A stretch of DNA of 64,000 nucleotides from Sva-07 sp963741755 (GCA_963741755.1 CAVUJG010000020.1:8549-72548), one strand, 5' to 3'; counted from the stretch's first letter, positions 35,531-44,630 are shown. Made by a program: numbers and translations. Notes: generated from the letters alone by a model not told the origin.

Positions 35531-36835
35531 TCAGTCTCCGGGACCCGGTGCGATCGAGCCGCAACAGGGATCTCCATCCGTGTCGCCGCCGCAGCGATTC
35601 CACGCCTCCTCGAACGTGAAGAGGGGGTGAGGTTTCGGCGTCGCGACGAAGAACAGGTCCATCTGCGCGAGCGCACAGATCGTTCGGCGATCGGAGTCGT
35701 CGGCGGGGCATGGTGCCCCGCTCCCGTCCGCGTTGCCGAACCAACGACGACACGCAGTTGCCTTGGCCTCGTCGACCGTCAGGTCGGGGTGCTCGGCAAG
35801 CAGGTGGAGGAACGATGCCGCCACCAGGTCCTGTGCCTCGTACAGCCGGATGTCGGGCATCGTCGACGGGTCGTCGGTGCAGCGGCCGGTGACGCCGGCG
35901 GCGATCATGTGGTTGCCGATGATGTACGGCGTCTCGCGTGCGCTGTCGCCACGAATCTTGACGACGCCCGACTGGAGCACGTTCGACTGCACGATGCCGT
36001 GGCGGTCGGTCGGCAGGTGGTGTTTGTAGCGAACCCGGAACCATCCTGGCGCCTGAGGGTCGTAGAGCGGCGAACCACCGACCAGCAGCGGCAGCGTGTA
36101 GCGCTGGTGGTCGTGGCCGGGCGGGTTGAGATAGAGGTCGAGCATCGACACGATGTAGTCGCGGTCGGCGCCGCCATCGAAGAACGCCGACGCCGCCATG
36201 ATCGGGAAGTAGTCGTTCGGGTACTCGCTCTCGCCCGACCCGGGAGCGGCGATCGGATTGACATCGACGAACATGCCGTACGAACGCAGATCTTCCTCGG
36301 GGATGCCGGCGGCGCGCAGGACCTGGTGCCAGCGGGCCCAGGTCATCATCCCCTCATCGGTCGCCTGCTGCACGACCTGCCACGGCGGATAGTGCTGGAG
36401 AATTCCGGCCTTCTGCCCGATGACGTTCAAGCCCAGCGGGGGAAACAGACACCATTTCGACTCGCCGTCGTGGGGGCTGTCGTTGACCGGGAAACCGGCC
36501 ATCGGATTCCACACACCGAAGTGTTCCATGAGGTCGCGCCCCCTGATCGCCTTGAGCCCTGCTCCGCGGCCGAACAGCAGCGCGTGGTGTCCTGCAAATG
36601 CCTCGACGCGCCCCTGCACGCCTGCGGCGTCGATGCGAATCACGTACCGTCCGTCAACCGAGCGAACCTCGACAGCGACGTCGGTGAAGCCGTCGGCGCG
36701 CAGCGAACTCTGCGTGTAGTGGGCAATGACGTCGCAACGATCGCGCAGCCCCACGTCGGGATCGACGTACTCGGCCGGCGGATACAACTGGTCGATGTCG
36801 TCGACGTCTCCGAGTACGTACTGCACGGTGGCCAT
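35531..36835 (-). CDS. Hypothetical protein with Cys-rich C-terminus
   Basis: 434 residues from ATG 36835, start uncertain (36904 is also possible). No signal peptide or TM segment is evident. Residues 1-90 look like a small alpha/beta domain (VRSVDGRYVIRIDAAGVQG). The middle is rich in Trp, Tyr and His (SKWCLFPPLGLN, WARWHQVLRAAG). The C-terminal 60 residues carry six or more cysteines (ATACRRWFGN, GAPCPADD, RTICAL, WNRCGGD, DPCCGS), which suggests disulfides or a metal site. No family recognised. Divergent from the acyl-CoA dehydrogenase gene. Confidence 0.65.
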   Translation of the reverse strand: MATVQYVLGDVDDIDQLYPPAEYVDPDVGLRDRCDVIAHYTQSSLRADGFTDVAVEVRSVDGRYVIRIDAAGVQGRVEAFAGHHALLFGRGAGLKAIRGRDLMEHFGVWNPMAGFPVNDSPHDGESKWCLFPPLGLNVIGQKAGILQHYPPWQVVQQATDEGMMTWARWHQVLRAAGIPEEDLRSYGMFVDVNPIAAPGSGESEYPNDYFPIMAASAFFDGGADRDYIVSMLDLYLNPPGHDHQRYTLPLLVGGSPLYDPQAPGWFRVRYKHHLPTDRHGIVQSNVLQSGVVKIRGDSARETPYIIGNHMIAAGVTGRCTDDPSTMPDIRLYEAQDLVAASFLHLLAEHPDLTVDEAKATACRRWFGNADGSGAPCPADDSDRRTICALAQMDLFFVATPKPHPLFTFEEAWNRCGGDTDGDPCCGSIAPGPGD

Positions 36836-36944
36836 CTCGAATACTGCCACGGGAACCGAGCCAGCACGGGATGTGCGGTCGATGGGATGCCCAGGCCGAT
36901 CCATCACTAGGTTTGGACACGTCCGCTGAACCTGGGAGAAGCAA

Positions 36945-38276
36945 ATGGCCGGTCTCGAATCCACCCCCGACATGTACGACCTCCGGATGTCCGAGGGCGT
37001 CCGCCCGCTCTACGACGCGGTGAAGAAGTTCATCTACACCGAAGTCGAGCCGATCACGGCGGAGTTCTTCCGCCTTGGCCAGGGCCGTGCCGACCACTGG
37101 GGCTACGGCGAGGGGCAGCTCGAACTGCTCGAGTCCGTCAAGGACAAGGCCAAGGAGCAGGGCCTCTGGAACTTCTTCCTGCCCGACGCCGAGACTGGGG
37201 AGGGGCTCTCCAACCTCGATTACGCCTACATCGCGATGGAGCTGGGCAAGAACCCGCTCGCATCGGAGTCGATGAACTGTGCTGCACCCGACACCGGCAA
37301 CATGGAAGTGCTCGAACGAGTCGGCACGCCCGAGCAGAAGGCGAAGTGGCTCGAGCCGCTGTTGCGCGGCGAGATCCGCTCGGCCTATGCGATGACCGAG
37401 CCCGACGTCGCGTCGTCGGACGCGAAGAACGTGGCGTGCAAAGCCGTGCGTGACGGCGACGAGTGGGTGATCACCGGCGAGAAGTACTACATCTCGGGCG
37501 CCGGCGACCCGCGTTGCAAGATCATGATCACGATGGTGCAGACCAGCCCGGACGGCCCGCCGCACCTTCGCCAGTCGCAGATCCTGGTGCCCATCGACAC
37601 GCCGGGCGTCGAGATCGTCGGCCCCATGCACGTGTTCGGCAAGGACGACGCCCCGCACGGGCACATGCACCTGCGCTTCAACGACGTGCGGGTGCCCTAC
37701 GAGAACATCCTGCTCGGCGAGGGTCGCGGCTTCGAGATCTCGCAGGTGCGTCTCGGCCCGGGCCGGATCCACCACTGCATGCGCTCGATCGGTGCTGCCG
37801 AACGTGCGCTCGAGCTGATGGTCAAGCGTGGCCTCACCCGCGAAGCGTTCGGCAAGCGCGTCAGCAACCTCGGCAAGAACGTCGAGATGATCGCCAAGTC
37901 ACGCATCGAGATCGAGTCGATGCGTCGCATGGTGCTCACCGCGGCGAAGGCGATGGACGAACTCGGCAACGCCGAAGCTCGCGTCTGGGTCAGTGCGATC
38001 AAGGCGATGGTGCCGATCCGGGTGTGCGAGATCATCGACAACGCCATCCAGATCCACGGCGCCACCGGCGTGTCGCAGTGGACGCCGCTCGCCGACATGT
38101 ACACCTCGCAGCGCACGCTTCGTCTTGCCGATGGCCCCGACGAGGTCCACTGGTTCGTCGTCGGCCGCTCCGAGATCGCCCGCTGGGAAGAAGAGGGTGG
38201 CAACACCTACGACCCGAAGGCCGAGTACCTCTCGCGCACCGACGACGTCAAGGACGGCATCTTCTCCGGCCCCTGA
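36945..38276 (+). CDS. Acyl-CoA dehydrogenase
   Basis: 443-residue FAD enzyme of the acyl-CoA dehydrogenase family, catalysing alpha,beta-dehydrogenation of an acyl-CoA. Signature YAMTEPDVASSDAKN (FAD contact) near residue 150, GDEWVITGEKYYISGA, VRVPYENILLGEGRGF and IQIHGATGVSQWTPLADMY near the C-terminus. A catalytic base cannot be placed with certainty; the length and the GATGVS motif resemble the ACAD10/11-type group. ATG 36945 follows GGGAGAAGC, a good ribosome site. It ends before two tandem REP-like palindromes. Confidence 0.93.
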   Translation: MAGLESTPDMYDLRMSEGVRPLYDAVKKFIYTEVEPITAEFFRLGQGRADHWGYGEGQLELLESVKDKAKEQGLWNFFLPDAETGEGLSNLDYAYIAMELGKNPLASESMNCAAPDTGNMEVLERVGTPEQKAKWLEPLLRGEIRSAYAMTEPDVASSDAKNVACKAVRDGDEWVITGEKYYISGAGDPRCKIMITMVQTSPDGPPHLRQSQILVPIDTPGVEIVGPMHVFGKDDAPHGHMHLRFNDVRVPYENILLGEGRGFEISQVRLGPGRIHHCMRSIGAAERALELMVKRGLTREAFGKRVSNLGKNVEMIAKSRIEIESMRRMVLTAAKAMDELGNAEARVWVSAIKAMVPIRVCEIIDNAIQIHGATGVSQWTPLADMYTSQRTLRLADGPDEVHWFVVGRSEIARWEEEGGNTYDPKAEYLSRTDDVKDGIFSGP

Positions 38277-38287
38277 TCGACTGCTTG

Positions 38288-38327
38288 CGATGAGCGAAAC
38301 CGCCGTATCCGGTCGGTTCGCTCATCG
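38288..38327. repeat. REP-like 40-bp palindrome, copy 1
   Basis: Ends are inverted copies (CGATGAGCGAA ... TTCGCTCATCG) around a CG-rich centre. Lies just after the acyl-CoA dehydrogenase stop. Nearly identical to copy 2 and, in reverse complement, to copies 3-5. Confidence 0.8.
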
Positions 38328-38348
38328 GTGGGTTCGAACGGGCGGTTG

Positions 38349-38388
38349 CGATGAGCGAAACCGCCGTATCCGGTCGGTTCGCTCATCG
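38349..38388. repeat. REP-like 40-bp palindrome, copy 2
   Basis: Same orientation and sequence as copy 1, 61 bases further on, between the convergent acyl-CoA dehydrogenase and Eis-like genes. The tandem pair could act as a bidirectional terminator. Confidence 0.8.
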
Positions 38389-38407
38389 CGCGGGGCGGGT
38401 GTCCGGG

Positions 38408-39640
38408 TCAGTAGCCGGTGCCGCAGAACGGGGTGGGGTGCACGGCGAACAGCGCGTCGAGGCGCTGCGTGATGTCATCGCCGGCATCGACGGCGCCGCA
38501 CGAGGCGAGGTCGTTCCACGAGACGGCACCGAGGTAGGCGGCCGACATCGTCGCGATGTCGACCGTGACGTCGGCCGAACGATCGGTTCGCTCCGAGCCG
38601 GTGCTCGATACGGTCCACCTGGCGCAGTTGGCGGCGAACAGGGGATCGTGTACTTCGATGACGACCGCCGAGCCGACCGGGCCGTAGGTGCGTGCGGCCA
38701 GCGCCGCGTCGACGTCGAGGATCCGAACCCACTGGTCGTCCATACGTTGACGGGTCTCGTAGGCGCGCGAGTCGTGCATCGCCCGGCGGACCGGTTCGTC
38801 GACCGGACGAACCGCCGCCTCCCAGCTGACGATCAGATCGATGTCGAGCAGAAACCGCCAGAGTTCGATCTCGACTGCGGGTGTCGATCCCCAGAGGTCG
38901 TGAACCTTTCCGGCGCCGACCGGGTTCGTGGCGAACGACTCGTCCCAGTCGACGTCGTAGAACACGAAGCCGTCGTCGACGCCGTCCGCGTCGGAGTGCA
39001 CCGCAACGAACGACCCCTTGCCGAAGGGTGTGTCGGTTGGCTGCGTCGCCTCCTTCAGCGTCCGTTTCCACCACCAGCCGGGCCGGCTGATCGAGCCGAC
39101 CCGCCATCGCGACACCGCCTCGTAGATCGGCGGCACTGTGTCGAGTACGTCGTCGTACGACAACAACCGAACCGAACCCGGTGATGCGGGCACTCGCCAC
39201 GGTTTGGCCGCCCGTGTGGTGACGCGCGCCGCGATGGCGTCGGTGGCGAGGCCGAATCCGTAGCGCCGGTAGATCGAGGTCTCGCTTGCATGCAGAGTCG
39301 CCAGCACGTTGCCGCGCTCGCGTGATTCGACCAGCATGCGGTGCATCATCTGTGTGAGGAGACCCCGTCGGGTGTGGGTTGGCAGCACGCCCACACGGGT
39401 GACGCCGGCGGTCTGGACACGGGTACCGCCCGGGACCGTCGAGTCGAAGCGGAAGGCGCTGACACCGCCGACGCAGCGGTCGCCGTCCCACGCCGCCAGG
39501 GCATCGCTCTCGTTCCACGACTCGGTGCCGGCCTCGAACGTCGCGTCGTTCACCGGCCCGCTGAGCAGCGCGACTCGGAACGTGTCGATCACCGCTCGTC
39601 GTTCGTCGATGTCCACCGGCCGGATGTCGTAGTCGCTCAC
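38408..39640 (-). CDS. Eis-like GNAT acetyltransferase
   Basis: 410-residue acetyltransferase of the Eis (enhanced intracellular survival) type: two GNAT-like domains and a C-terminal SCP2-like domain. TRVGVLPTHTRRGLLTQMM is the acetyl-CoA P-loop, LHASETSIYRRYGFGLAT the conserved tail of the first GNAT domain, and the C-terminal residue Tyr (PFCGTGY) matches the C-terminal carboxylate used in Eis catalysis. Actinobacterial Eis enzymes acetylate amines such as aminoglycosides; the natural substrate is unknown. GTG codons at 39640 and 39658 are both possible; VSDYDIRPV fits the usual start. Confidence 0.85.
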   Translation of the reverse strand: MSDYDIRPVDIDERRAVIDTFRVALLSGPVNDATFEAGTESWNESDALAAWDGDRCVGGVSAFRFDSTVPGGTRVQTAGVTRVGVLPTHTRRGLLTQMMHRMLVESRERGNVLATLHASETSIYRRYGFGLATDAIAARVTTRAAKPWRVPASPGSVRLLSYDDVLDTVPPIYEAVSRWRVGSISRPGWWWKRTLKEATQPTDTPFGKGSFVAVHSDADGVDDGFVFYDVDWDESFATNPVGAGKVHDLWGSTPAVEIELWRFLLDIDLIVSWEAAVRPVDEPVRRAMHDSRAYETRQRMDDQWVRILDVDAALAARTYGPVGSAVVIEVHDPLFAANCARWTVSSTGSERTDRSADVTVDIATMSAAYLGAVSWNDLASCGAVDAGDDITQRLDALFAVHPTPFCGTGY

Positions 39641-39691
39641 CCCCGCACGTTGCCACACGAGTCGGCCGCTGCCTGCCCGGATTTCCTACTG

Positions 39692-39731
39692 CGATGAGCG
39701 AGGCGACCGGATGCGGCGGTTTTGCTCATCG
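39692..39731. repeat. REP-like 40-bp palindrome, copy 3
   Basis: Reverse-complement orientation relative to copies 1-2 with three or four substitutions. Lies upstream of the Eis-like gene and after the sigma-factor gene. Followed by GTTGGTGGTGTGGCCGG, which recurs in similar form after copy 5. Confidence 0.75.
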
Positions 39732-39752
39732 TTGGTGGTGTGGCCGGGTGGG

Positions 39753-39792
39753 CTATGAGCGAAGCGACCGCATACGGCGGTTTCGCTCATCG
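39753..39792. repeat. REP-like 40-bp palindrome, copy 4
   Basis: Same orientation as copy 3 and 61 bases from it, the same spacing as between copies 1 and 2. Ends 26 bases from the sigma-factor stop codon. Confidence 0.75.
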
Positions 39793-39817
39793 CACGCCGC
39801 CGCGTGGCGCGGGCGTG

Positions 39818-40753
39818 TCAGACGGCGAGGAGGTCGCGGGCGCCGGTGTCGCTCGACGGGTGGCGCAGCTTGCTCATCGCTCGCGCTTCGATCTGGCGGA
39901 TGCGCTCGCGGGTGAGGTTGAAGTGCTCGCCGACCTCTTCGAGCGTCCGCGGCTCGCCGCGGTCGAGGCCGAAGCGGAGCTTGAGGATCTCGCGTTCGCG
40001 TTCGTCGAGTGGGGCGAGCAGTCGCGAGATCTCGTCGGGCAGCAGCGCGGTGGCGGCGACCTCGAACGGCGACTCGGCCGACCGGTCCTCGACCACGTCA
40101 CCCAGTTCGGCGTCGCCGTCTTCGCGCAGCGGCTCGGACAGCGAGAGAGGCTCGGCGGCGAAGCGCAGCGCCTCGGTCACCTTGTCCTCGGGCATCTCGA
40201 CTTCCTTGGCCAGCTCGGACAGCGTGGCGGGGCGGCCGTACTTCAGCTCGAGGCGCGAGCGCGCCTTCTGCAGCCGGGCGAGGGTGTCGCCGGCGTGGAC
40301 CGGAAGGCGGATCGTGCGGCCCGTGTTGGCGATGCCGCGGGTGATCGCCTGGCGGATCCACCACGTGGCGTACGTCGAGAACTTGAAACCCTTGCGCCAG
40401 TCGAACTTCTCGACCGCGTGCATGAGTCCGAGGTTGCCCTCTTGAATGAGGTCGAGCAGTGGGAGCCCCGAGGCCTGGTACTTCTTGGCGATCGACACGA
40501 CGAGTCGCAGGTTCGACTGGACGAACTGGCGCTCGGCCTCTTCGCCCTGACGAGCGGTGCGCCGCAGCTCACGCTTCTTGGCCGCGGTGAGTTCGCCGCC
40601 GGCGTCGAGCTGCGCGATGGCTTCGTTGCCTGCTTCGATGGCCTTCGCGAGTCGTACCTCGTCATCTTTCGTCAGCAGCGTGTACTGCCCGATATCGGTG
40701 AGGTAGAGACGGACGAGGTCTTCGTCGTCCCGGTCGACGCGGTCTTTGGCCAC
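39818..40753 (-). CDS. RNA polymerase sigma factor, SigA/HrdB-like (group 1/2)
   Basis: 311-residue sigma-70 factor without the long region 1.1, so probably group 2 (SigB/HrdD type). Region 1.2 is DLVRLYLTDIGQYTLLT. Region 2 is NLRLVVSIAKKY, LDLIQEGNLGLMHAVEKFDW and KFSTYATWWIRQAI (minus-10 recognition). Region 3 is RLPVHAGDTLARLQKA, and region 4 has RTLEEVGEHFNLTRERIRQIE (minus-35 helix-turn-helix). GTG start preceded by AGGAGC. Monocistronic. All residues for promoter melting and recognition are kept. Confidence 0.94.
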   Translation of the reverse strand: MAKDRVDRDDEDLVRLYLTDIGQYTLLTKDDEVRLAKAIEAGNEAIAQLDAGGELTAAKKRELRRTARQGEEAERQFVQSNLRLVVSIAKKYQASGLPLLDLIQEGNLGLMHAVEKFDWRKGFKFSTYATWWIRQAITRGIANTGRTIRLPVHAGDTLARLQKARSRLELKYGRPATLSELAKEVEMPEDKVTEALRFAAEPLSLSEPLREDGDAELGDVVEDRSAESPFEVAATALLPDEISRLLAPLDEREREILKLRFGLDRGEPRTLEEVGEHFNLTRERIRQIEARAMSKLRHPSSDTGARDLLAV

Positions 40754-40978
40754 CTGGTGCTCCTACTGTGTTGATTCAACGGAGGCGATGACCGTGGTCG
40801 GTGCCCCCGTGGAGGATTCGGCGTGCGAGTGTGTCCACTGACGGTGTTCGCAGATGAGATGCACAACATCCGACATGAGACGCAGGTCACGATACCGACG
40901 TCGTCGGATCCGCCAACCACATGACAACAACCGACATGAGATATCGCAGCCGGAGATGAAGGGGAGCAAAGGATCGCC

Positions 40979-41341
40979 ATGGGTGATGCAGCACAATCAG
41001 ACGGCTCCGACGCACCCGACGACGGCGAGTCCGAGGAGATCGACCTGACCATCGTGACGTTGCGGTTCGAGGCCGCTGACGATGCGGCGCTGCTCGCCGT
41101 ACTGTCGAAGTACGTCGTGCTCGCTCGGATGCACGACGGCTGTCGCAACATCGATCTCTGCTCCAGCGTGACCGAACCCGGCCGCCACCTGCTCGTCCAG
41201 AAGTGGGCCACACCGGAACACCAGCGCCGGCACTTCGACTCCGACGTGATGATCGACATGGCACGTTCGTGTGTCGGGCTCCTGGCGGCGCCGCCGGAGA
41301 TCGACCTCTGGGAAGCGACCAGCGCCCACGACCTTCGGTGA
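40979..41341 (+). CDS. ABM-like ferredoxin-fold protein
   Basis: 120 residues. An acidic N-terminal tail of about 20 residues is followed by a single antibiotic-biosynthesis-monooxygenase-like (dimeric alpha/beta barrel) domain: DLTIVTLRFEAADDAALLAV, CRNIDLCSSVTEP, HLLVQKWATPEHQRRHFDS. The function may be a small oxygenase or simply a binding protein. Divergent from the sigma-factor gene. Confidence 0.75.
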   Translation: MGDAAQSDGSDAPDDGESEEIDLTIVTLRFEAADDAALLAVLSKYVVLARMHDGCRNIDLCSSVTEPGRHLLVQKWATPEHQRRHFDSDVMIDMARSCVGLLAAPPEIDLWEATSAHDLR

Positions 41342-41408
41342 GAACTTCGTGACGGCGCCGGGCACTCGCGGGCACCTCCGCATCGTGCAACGGTAGAATC
41401 CCGTCACC

Positions 41409-42254
41409 ATGTCAAATCCAGTGTTCAAAGAAGAAGCCTTCAACAAGGCCTCGCAGGACTTCCGGGCGACGCAGCCCGGGTGGGGAGCACCCACCGCGGG
41501 CTCGCACGTCCAGACGCAGCCGCTCACGGACGGTCCGGTGTCGAGTTGGCAGAAGGCCATGACCCTCAACGGCGTCATCAGCGCGTCAGCGGTGCTGCTC
41601 GTCCTCCTCCTCGTGTCCGGAGCCTTCGGGTGGAACGCGGCGAGCGGTCCGACCATCGTGAACAACGAGGGAGTCCCGACCGAGACCTACCAGTTCCCGG
41701 CGATAGCGATGCTCGGCATCGTGATCGGCTTCGTCGCGGTCATCGCCGCCAACATGAAGCCGAACCTCGCGAAGATCCTCGGCCCGGTCTACGCCGTCGC
41801 CTACGGCTTCGCAGTCGGCGCGATCTCGAAGGGCTACGAGACCTGGTACGACGGCATCGTCGTGCAGGCCGTGCTCGCGACCGCGTCGGTGTTCATGGTC
41901 ATGCTCGTGCTGTACCGCACCCGCATCATCAAGGTGACCGACAAGTTCCGTCGCACGGTCATCATCGCCACCTTCGGCGTGATGGCGCTCTACCTGATCT
42001 CGTTCGTCATCAGCCTGTTCGGCACCACGCTGCCGTTCCTCGATGGCAGCAACATGCTCTTGAGCATCGGGTTCTCGCTCTTCGTGTGCGGTCTCGCTGC
42101 TGCGAACCTGGCGCTCGACTTCGACTTCATCGAGCGCGGCATCGCATCAGGCCTGCCCAAGAACTACGAGTGGGTGGCCGGTCTCGGCCTCGTGGTCACA
42201 CTCGTGTGGCTGTACCTCGAGATCCTCCGCCTGCTGTCGTACCTGCGTAACTGA
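41409..42254 (+). CDS. Bax inhibitor-1/YccA family membrane protein
   Basis: 281 residues with seven predicted TM helices after a cytoplasmic N-terminus. GAISKGYETWYDGIVVQAVL and FDFIERGIASGLPKNYEWVA are the hallmarks of the bacterial BI-1/YetJ group; the conserved acidic residue pair of the pH-sensitive calcium channel lies in the last helices. Involved in stress response or cation leak in relatives. A short gap separates it from the HExxH membrane protein that follows, and the two may be co-transcribed. Confidence 0.9.
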   Translation: MSNPVFKEEAFNKASQDFRATQPGWGAPTAGSHVQTQPLTDGPVSSWQKAMTLNGVISASAVLLVLLLVSGAFGWNAASGPTIVNNEGVPTETYQFPAIAMLGIVIGFVAVIAANMKPNLAKILGPVYAVAYGFAVGAISKGYETWYDGIVVQAVLATASVFMVMLVLYRTRIIKVTDKFRRTVIIATFGVMALYLISFVISLFGTTLPFLDGSNMLLSIGFSLFVCGLAAANLALDFDFIERGIASGLPKNYEWVAGLGLVVTLVWLYLEILRLLSYLRN

Positions 42255-42292
42255 CGGCAGCGGCACGCTGATCCGACAGTCGGCGAGCTGAC

Positions 42293-42997
42293 ATGAATCG
42301 AACCCCATCTCCCGACGGCGGCAGTCTCATCGAGGCGGCCGCCGTCGGCGTTGTCGGGGCGGCGCTCGGCGCTGCTGTCGGCGCACCGCTCGGGTTCGGT
42401 GTGTCCCTCGGTGCGGTCGGAGCTGCGAACGGGATGATCACCGGCTGGCGACGCGTCTACGACTGGGGGTGCTCGAGCGGTCCCATCGGGTTCGTCCTCG
42501 ACTCCACCTGGGCGCTGCCGATGACCGCGGCGGCACTCACGTCGCAAGCGCTCGGCGTCGCGCGCGGCGCGCCGGGTTACGACGAGTCGCTGAGTCGGCG
42601 ATCGAACCGCATGGTGTTCCGGCGCGGGTTCGTTCCCCGGCGCGGGTTTGCGATCACGGTCGGCAACGTGGTGAGCGGCGCCGGCGACACGTCGCTGCCG
42701 CGCCGTCGCAAGCTCGTGACCGACCACGAGGACGTGCACGTGTGGCAGGGGCGGTGGTTCGGCCCGTTCTATCCCGTGCTGTACGGCGGATGGATGGTGG
42801 CCGGCGGAGCTGCGGGCATCGTCGTCTGGCTCACGCGTCGGCGCGGCGATCCGTTCGCCCGTGTCGTCGAGTCGTGCGCGTACTACCTCAATCCGTTCGA
42901 GTGGTGGGCGTACAGCCGTGACAACCACTGGCCACCGTCGGGCAAGGTCCGAGGCCTCGGCTGGCGCAAGCCGATCGTGCGCCCGCTGCGCCGGTAA
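42293..42997 (+). CDS. Membrane protein with HExxH motif
   Basis: 234 residues. The N-terminal glycine/alanine-rich TM hairpin (about 12-45) resembles a small membrane anchor. A motif H145-E-D-V-H149 in TDHEDVHVWQGRWFG fits a zinc-metallopeptidase HExxH, followed by a TM segment (about 160-185). A third metal ligand may be Glu in VESCAYYLNPFEWWAY. I do not recognise a characterised family; the reading as a peptidase is inference. Directly downstream of the Bax inhibitor-1 homologue on the same strand. Confidence 0.65.
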   Translation: MNRTPSPDGGSLIEAAAVGVVGAALGAAVGAPLGFGVSLGAVGAANGMITGWRRVYDWGCSSGPIGFVLDSTWALPMTAAALTSQALGVARGAPGYDESLSRRSNRMVFRRGFVPRRGFAITVGNVVSGAGDTSLPRRRKLVTDHEDVHVWQGRWFGPFYPVLYGGWMVAGGAAGIVVWLTRRRGDPFARVVESCAYYLNPFEWWAYSRDNHWPPSGKVRGLGWRKPIVRPLRR

Positions 42998-43010
42998 GTC
43001 CGACCCTCCG

Positions 43011-43029
43011 ACCCCTGAGCTCCGGGGGT
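43011..43029. terminator. GC hairpin between convergent genes
   Basis: ACCCCT at 43011-43016 pairs with GGGGGT at 43024-43029 around a 7-base loop, between the stops at 42997 and 43050. Confidence 0.4.
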
Positions 43030-43049
43030 GCACCGCAAACGTGGTGATG

Positions 43050-44018
43050 TCAGCGCACTCGGGCGAGGAGGTCGATCAGAGCAGCGTTGAACTCGGCGGG
43101 ACGTTCCTGCTGGGTCCAGTGTCCGGCGCCGTCGATGAGGATCGACCCGCGATACTCGGGCAGCTGGGCGTGAGCGTCGTCGATCGTGTCGAGCCGCCCG
43201 GCGATCACGCCGTCGCGAGTGCCACCGATGAAGCCGCACGGCATCGATGGTGGCGGGAGATCCTTGGTGAGGTCGTAGTCGGCGTCGAGATTCCGGTACC
43301 AACTCAGCGGGCCGAAGAAACCACTCGTGATGAACTCGTCGGTGTACGTGGCGAGGTCGTCCGCGGTGAGCCACGCGGGCAGTCCGTCGGGCACCGCGGT
43401 CCCGCGGGTGATCGCATCGAGGAAGCCGGTGCCCTCCATCGGCGGGAGTGGATCGGGCGGTGGGCCGAACATCTCTCCCGAGCCGCCCCACAGCGTGAGT
43501 CGCATCGTCTCGGCGACGTCGGCCTCCAGCTCGGCCTCGGCCGGTCCGACCTCCTGGAAGTAGAGGATGTAGAAGAACCGGTCGCCCGACAGCGCCCGGA
43601 ACAGATCGGTCGGACGCGCCGGCCAGTCGGTGTACGGCACGCTCACGTTGACGAGCCCGCGGACTCGGGCGGGATGCAGCCGCGAGAGATCCCACACGAC
43701 CATCGATCCCCAGTCGTGGCCGACGAAGAGCGCATCGTCGGCGCCGACATCGTCGAGCAGTCCGACCAGGTCGGCGGCCAGATGATCGGATCGATATGCG
43801 CCAACATCGACCGGCGCACTCGACGCGCCGTAGCCGCGTTGGTCGGGCACGAGCACTCGGTAGCCGGCAGCAACGAGCGGGTCGACCTGGTGGCGCCACG
43901 AGTGCGAGCTCTCGGGGAATCCGTGCACGAGCACGACAACCGGATCGCCGGGTGTGCCGGCATCGAGCACGTCGAGTTCGACTCCGTTGGTGGCGATACG
44001 TCTCCGTGTCGTGGACAT
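43050..44018 (-). CDS. Epoxide hydrolase-like alpha/beta hydrolase
   Basis: 322 residues. Oxyanion-hole motif VLVHGFPESSHSW, nucleophile elbow GHDWGSMVVWDLS (Asp nucleophile), cap domain with several Tyr residues (FFYILYFQEVG, LSWYRNLDADY), acid GGTRDGVI and catalytic His in GAGHWTQQERPAEF. Sequence order and the cap tyrosines fit soluble epoxide hydrolases rather than dehalogenases. ATG 44018 is the natural family start. Confidence 0.92.
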   Translation of the reverse strand: MSTTRRRIATNGVELDVLDAGTPGDPVVVLVHGFPESSHSWRHQVDPLVAAGYRVLVPDQRGYGASSAPVDVGAYRSDHLAADLVGLLDDVGADDALFVGHDWGSMVVWDLSRLHPARVRGLVNVSVPYTDWPARPTDLFRALSGDRFFYILYFQEVGPAEAELEADVAETMRLTLWGGSGEMFGPPPDPLPPMEGTGFLDAITRGTAVPDGLPAWLTADDLATYTDEFITSGFFGPLSWYRNLDADYDLTKDLPPPSMPCGFIGGTRDGVIAGRLDTIDDAHAQLPEYRGSILIDGAGHWTQQERPAEFNAALIDLLARVR

Positions 44019-44045
44019 TGCCCGACTGTATGGAATGAGCGGCGT

Positions 44046-44630
44046 TCAGCCGCCAGCGGTCGCGACGACGTCGGCCCAGCCGAGGTCGTCGGCGACCCAG
44101 AGCGCATCGAACGCAGCGTCGACGCCGTCGTCGAAGCCGAACCGGTTGCGGTGGTTGTAGCGCCAGCGTTGCTGGTTGACCCGGATGCCGAGGCGTGCCA
44201 GTCGCCCCGCACAGTAGGTGTCCCACGCCGCGTTCTGCTCGAGCGTGAGGTCGATGTCGGGGGGCACGTCGGCGAAGTCCGGTCGGAGCCGATCGCGGGC
44301 ACGCAACAGGATGCGACCGAACGACTCGCGGGCGTTGTCCGCGCTGAACGACATCGGATGCTGGCGGTCTTCGAGCGCTCCGCTCTCGGCGTGGAGCGTG
44401 ATCGTGGCGGCCGGTCCGGTGCCGTCGAGTTCCTCGGAGAGCTTGGCCAGGGGAGTGGTCTCGTCGACGACGACGTGGATCGGGTTGCGGATCTCGCACA
44501 TCGTCGCCAGTCCGGCGACGAGGTTCGCGATCTCGGTCGCGTCGTACTTGACGAAGACGAATTCAGAGGGCGACACCGTCACCTGTCCGGTGGACGGTGC
44601 GGTCGAAGTGTCGGTCATCGGTGCCGTCAC
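44046..44630 (-). CDS. Hypothetical protein of a diiron-protein operon
   Basis: 194 residues from GTG 44630, which overlaps the stop of the ferritin-like gene as GTGA. Soluble, no TM segment, one or two alpha/beta regions (PSEFVFVKYDATEIANLVAG, NPIHVVVDETTPLAKL). The Trp/Tyr-rich second half (AAWDTYCAGRLARLG, QQRWRYNHRNRFGFDDG) is not familiar. Third gene of a coupled operon, so it probably serves the same process as the two helical proteins upstream. Confidence 0.7.
   Translation of the reverse strand: MTAPMTDTSTAPSTGQVTVSPSEFVFVKYDATEIANLVAGLATMCEIRNPIHVVVDETTPLAKLSEELDGTGPAATITLHAESGALEDRQHPMSFSADNARESFGRILLRARDRLRPDFADVPPDIDLTLEQNAAWDTYCAGRLARLGIRVNQQRWRYNHRNRFGFDDGVDAAFDALWVADDLGWADVVATAGG

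Noticed and set aside
38288..39792. The palindromes at 38.3 and 39.7 kb as a CRISPR array.
   Set aside because: Only two copies per site, palindromic over their full length, present in both orientations, with near-identical flanks instead of unique spacers and no cas genes.
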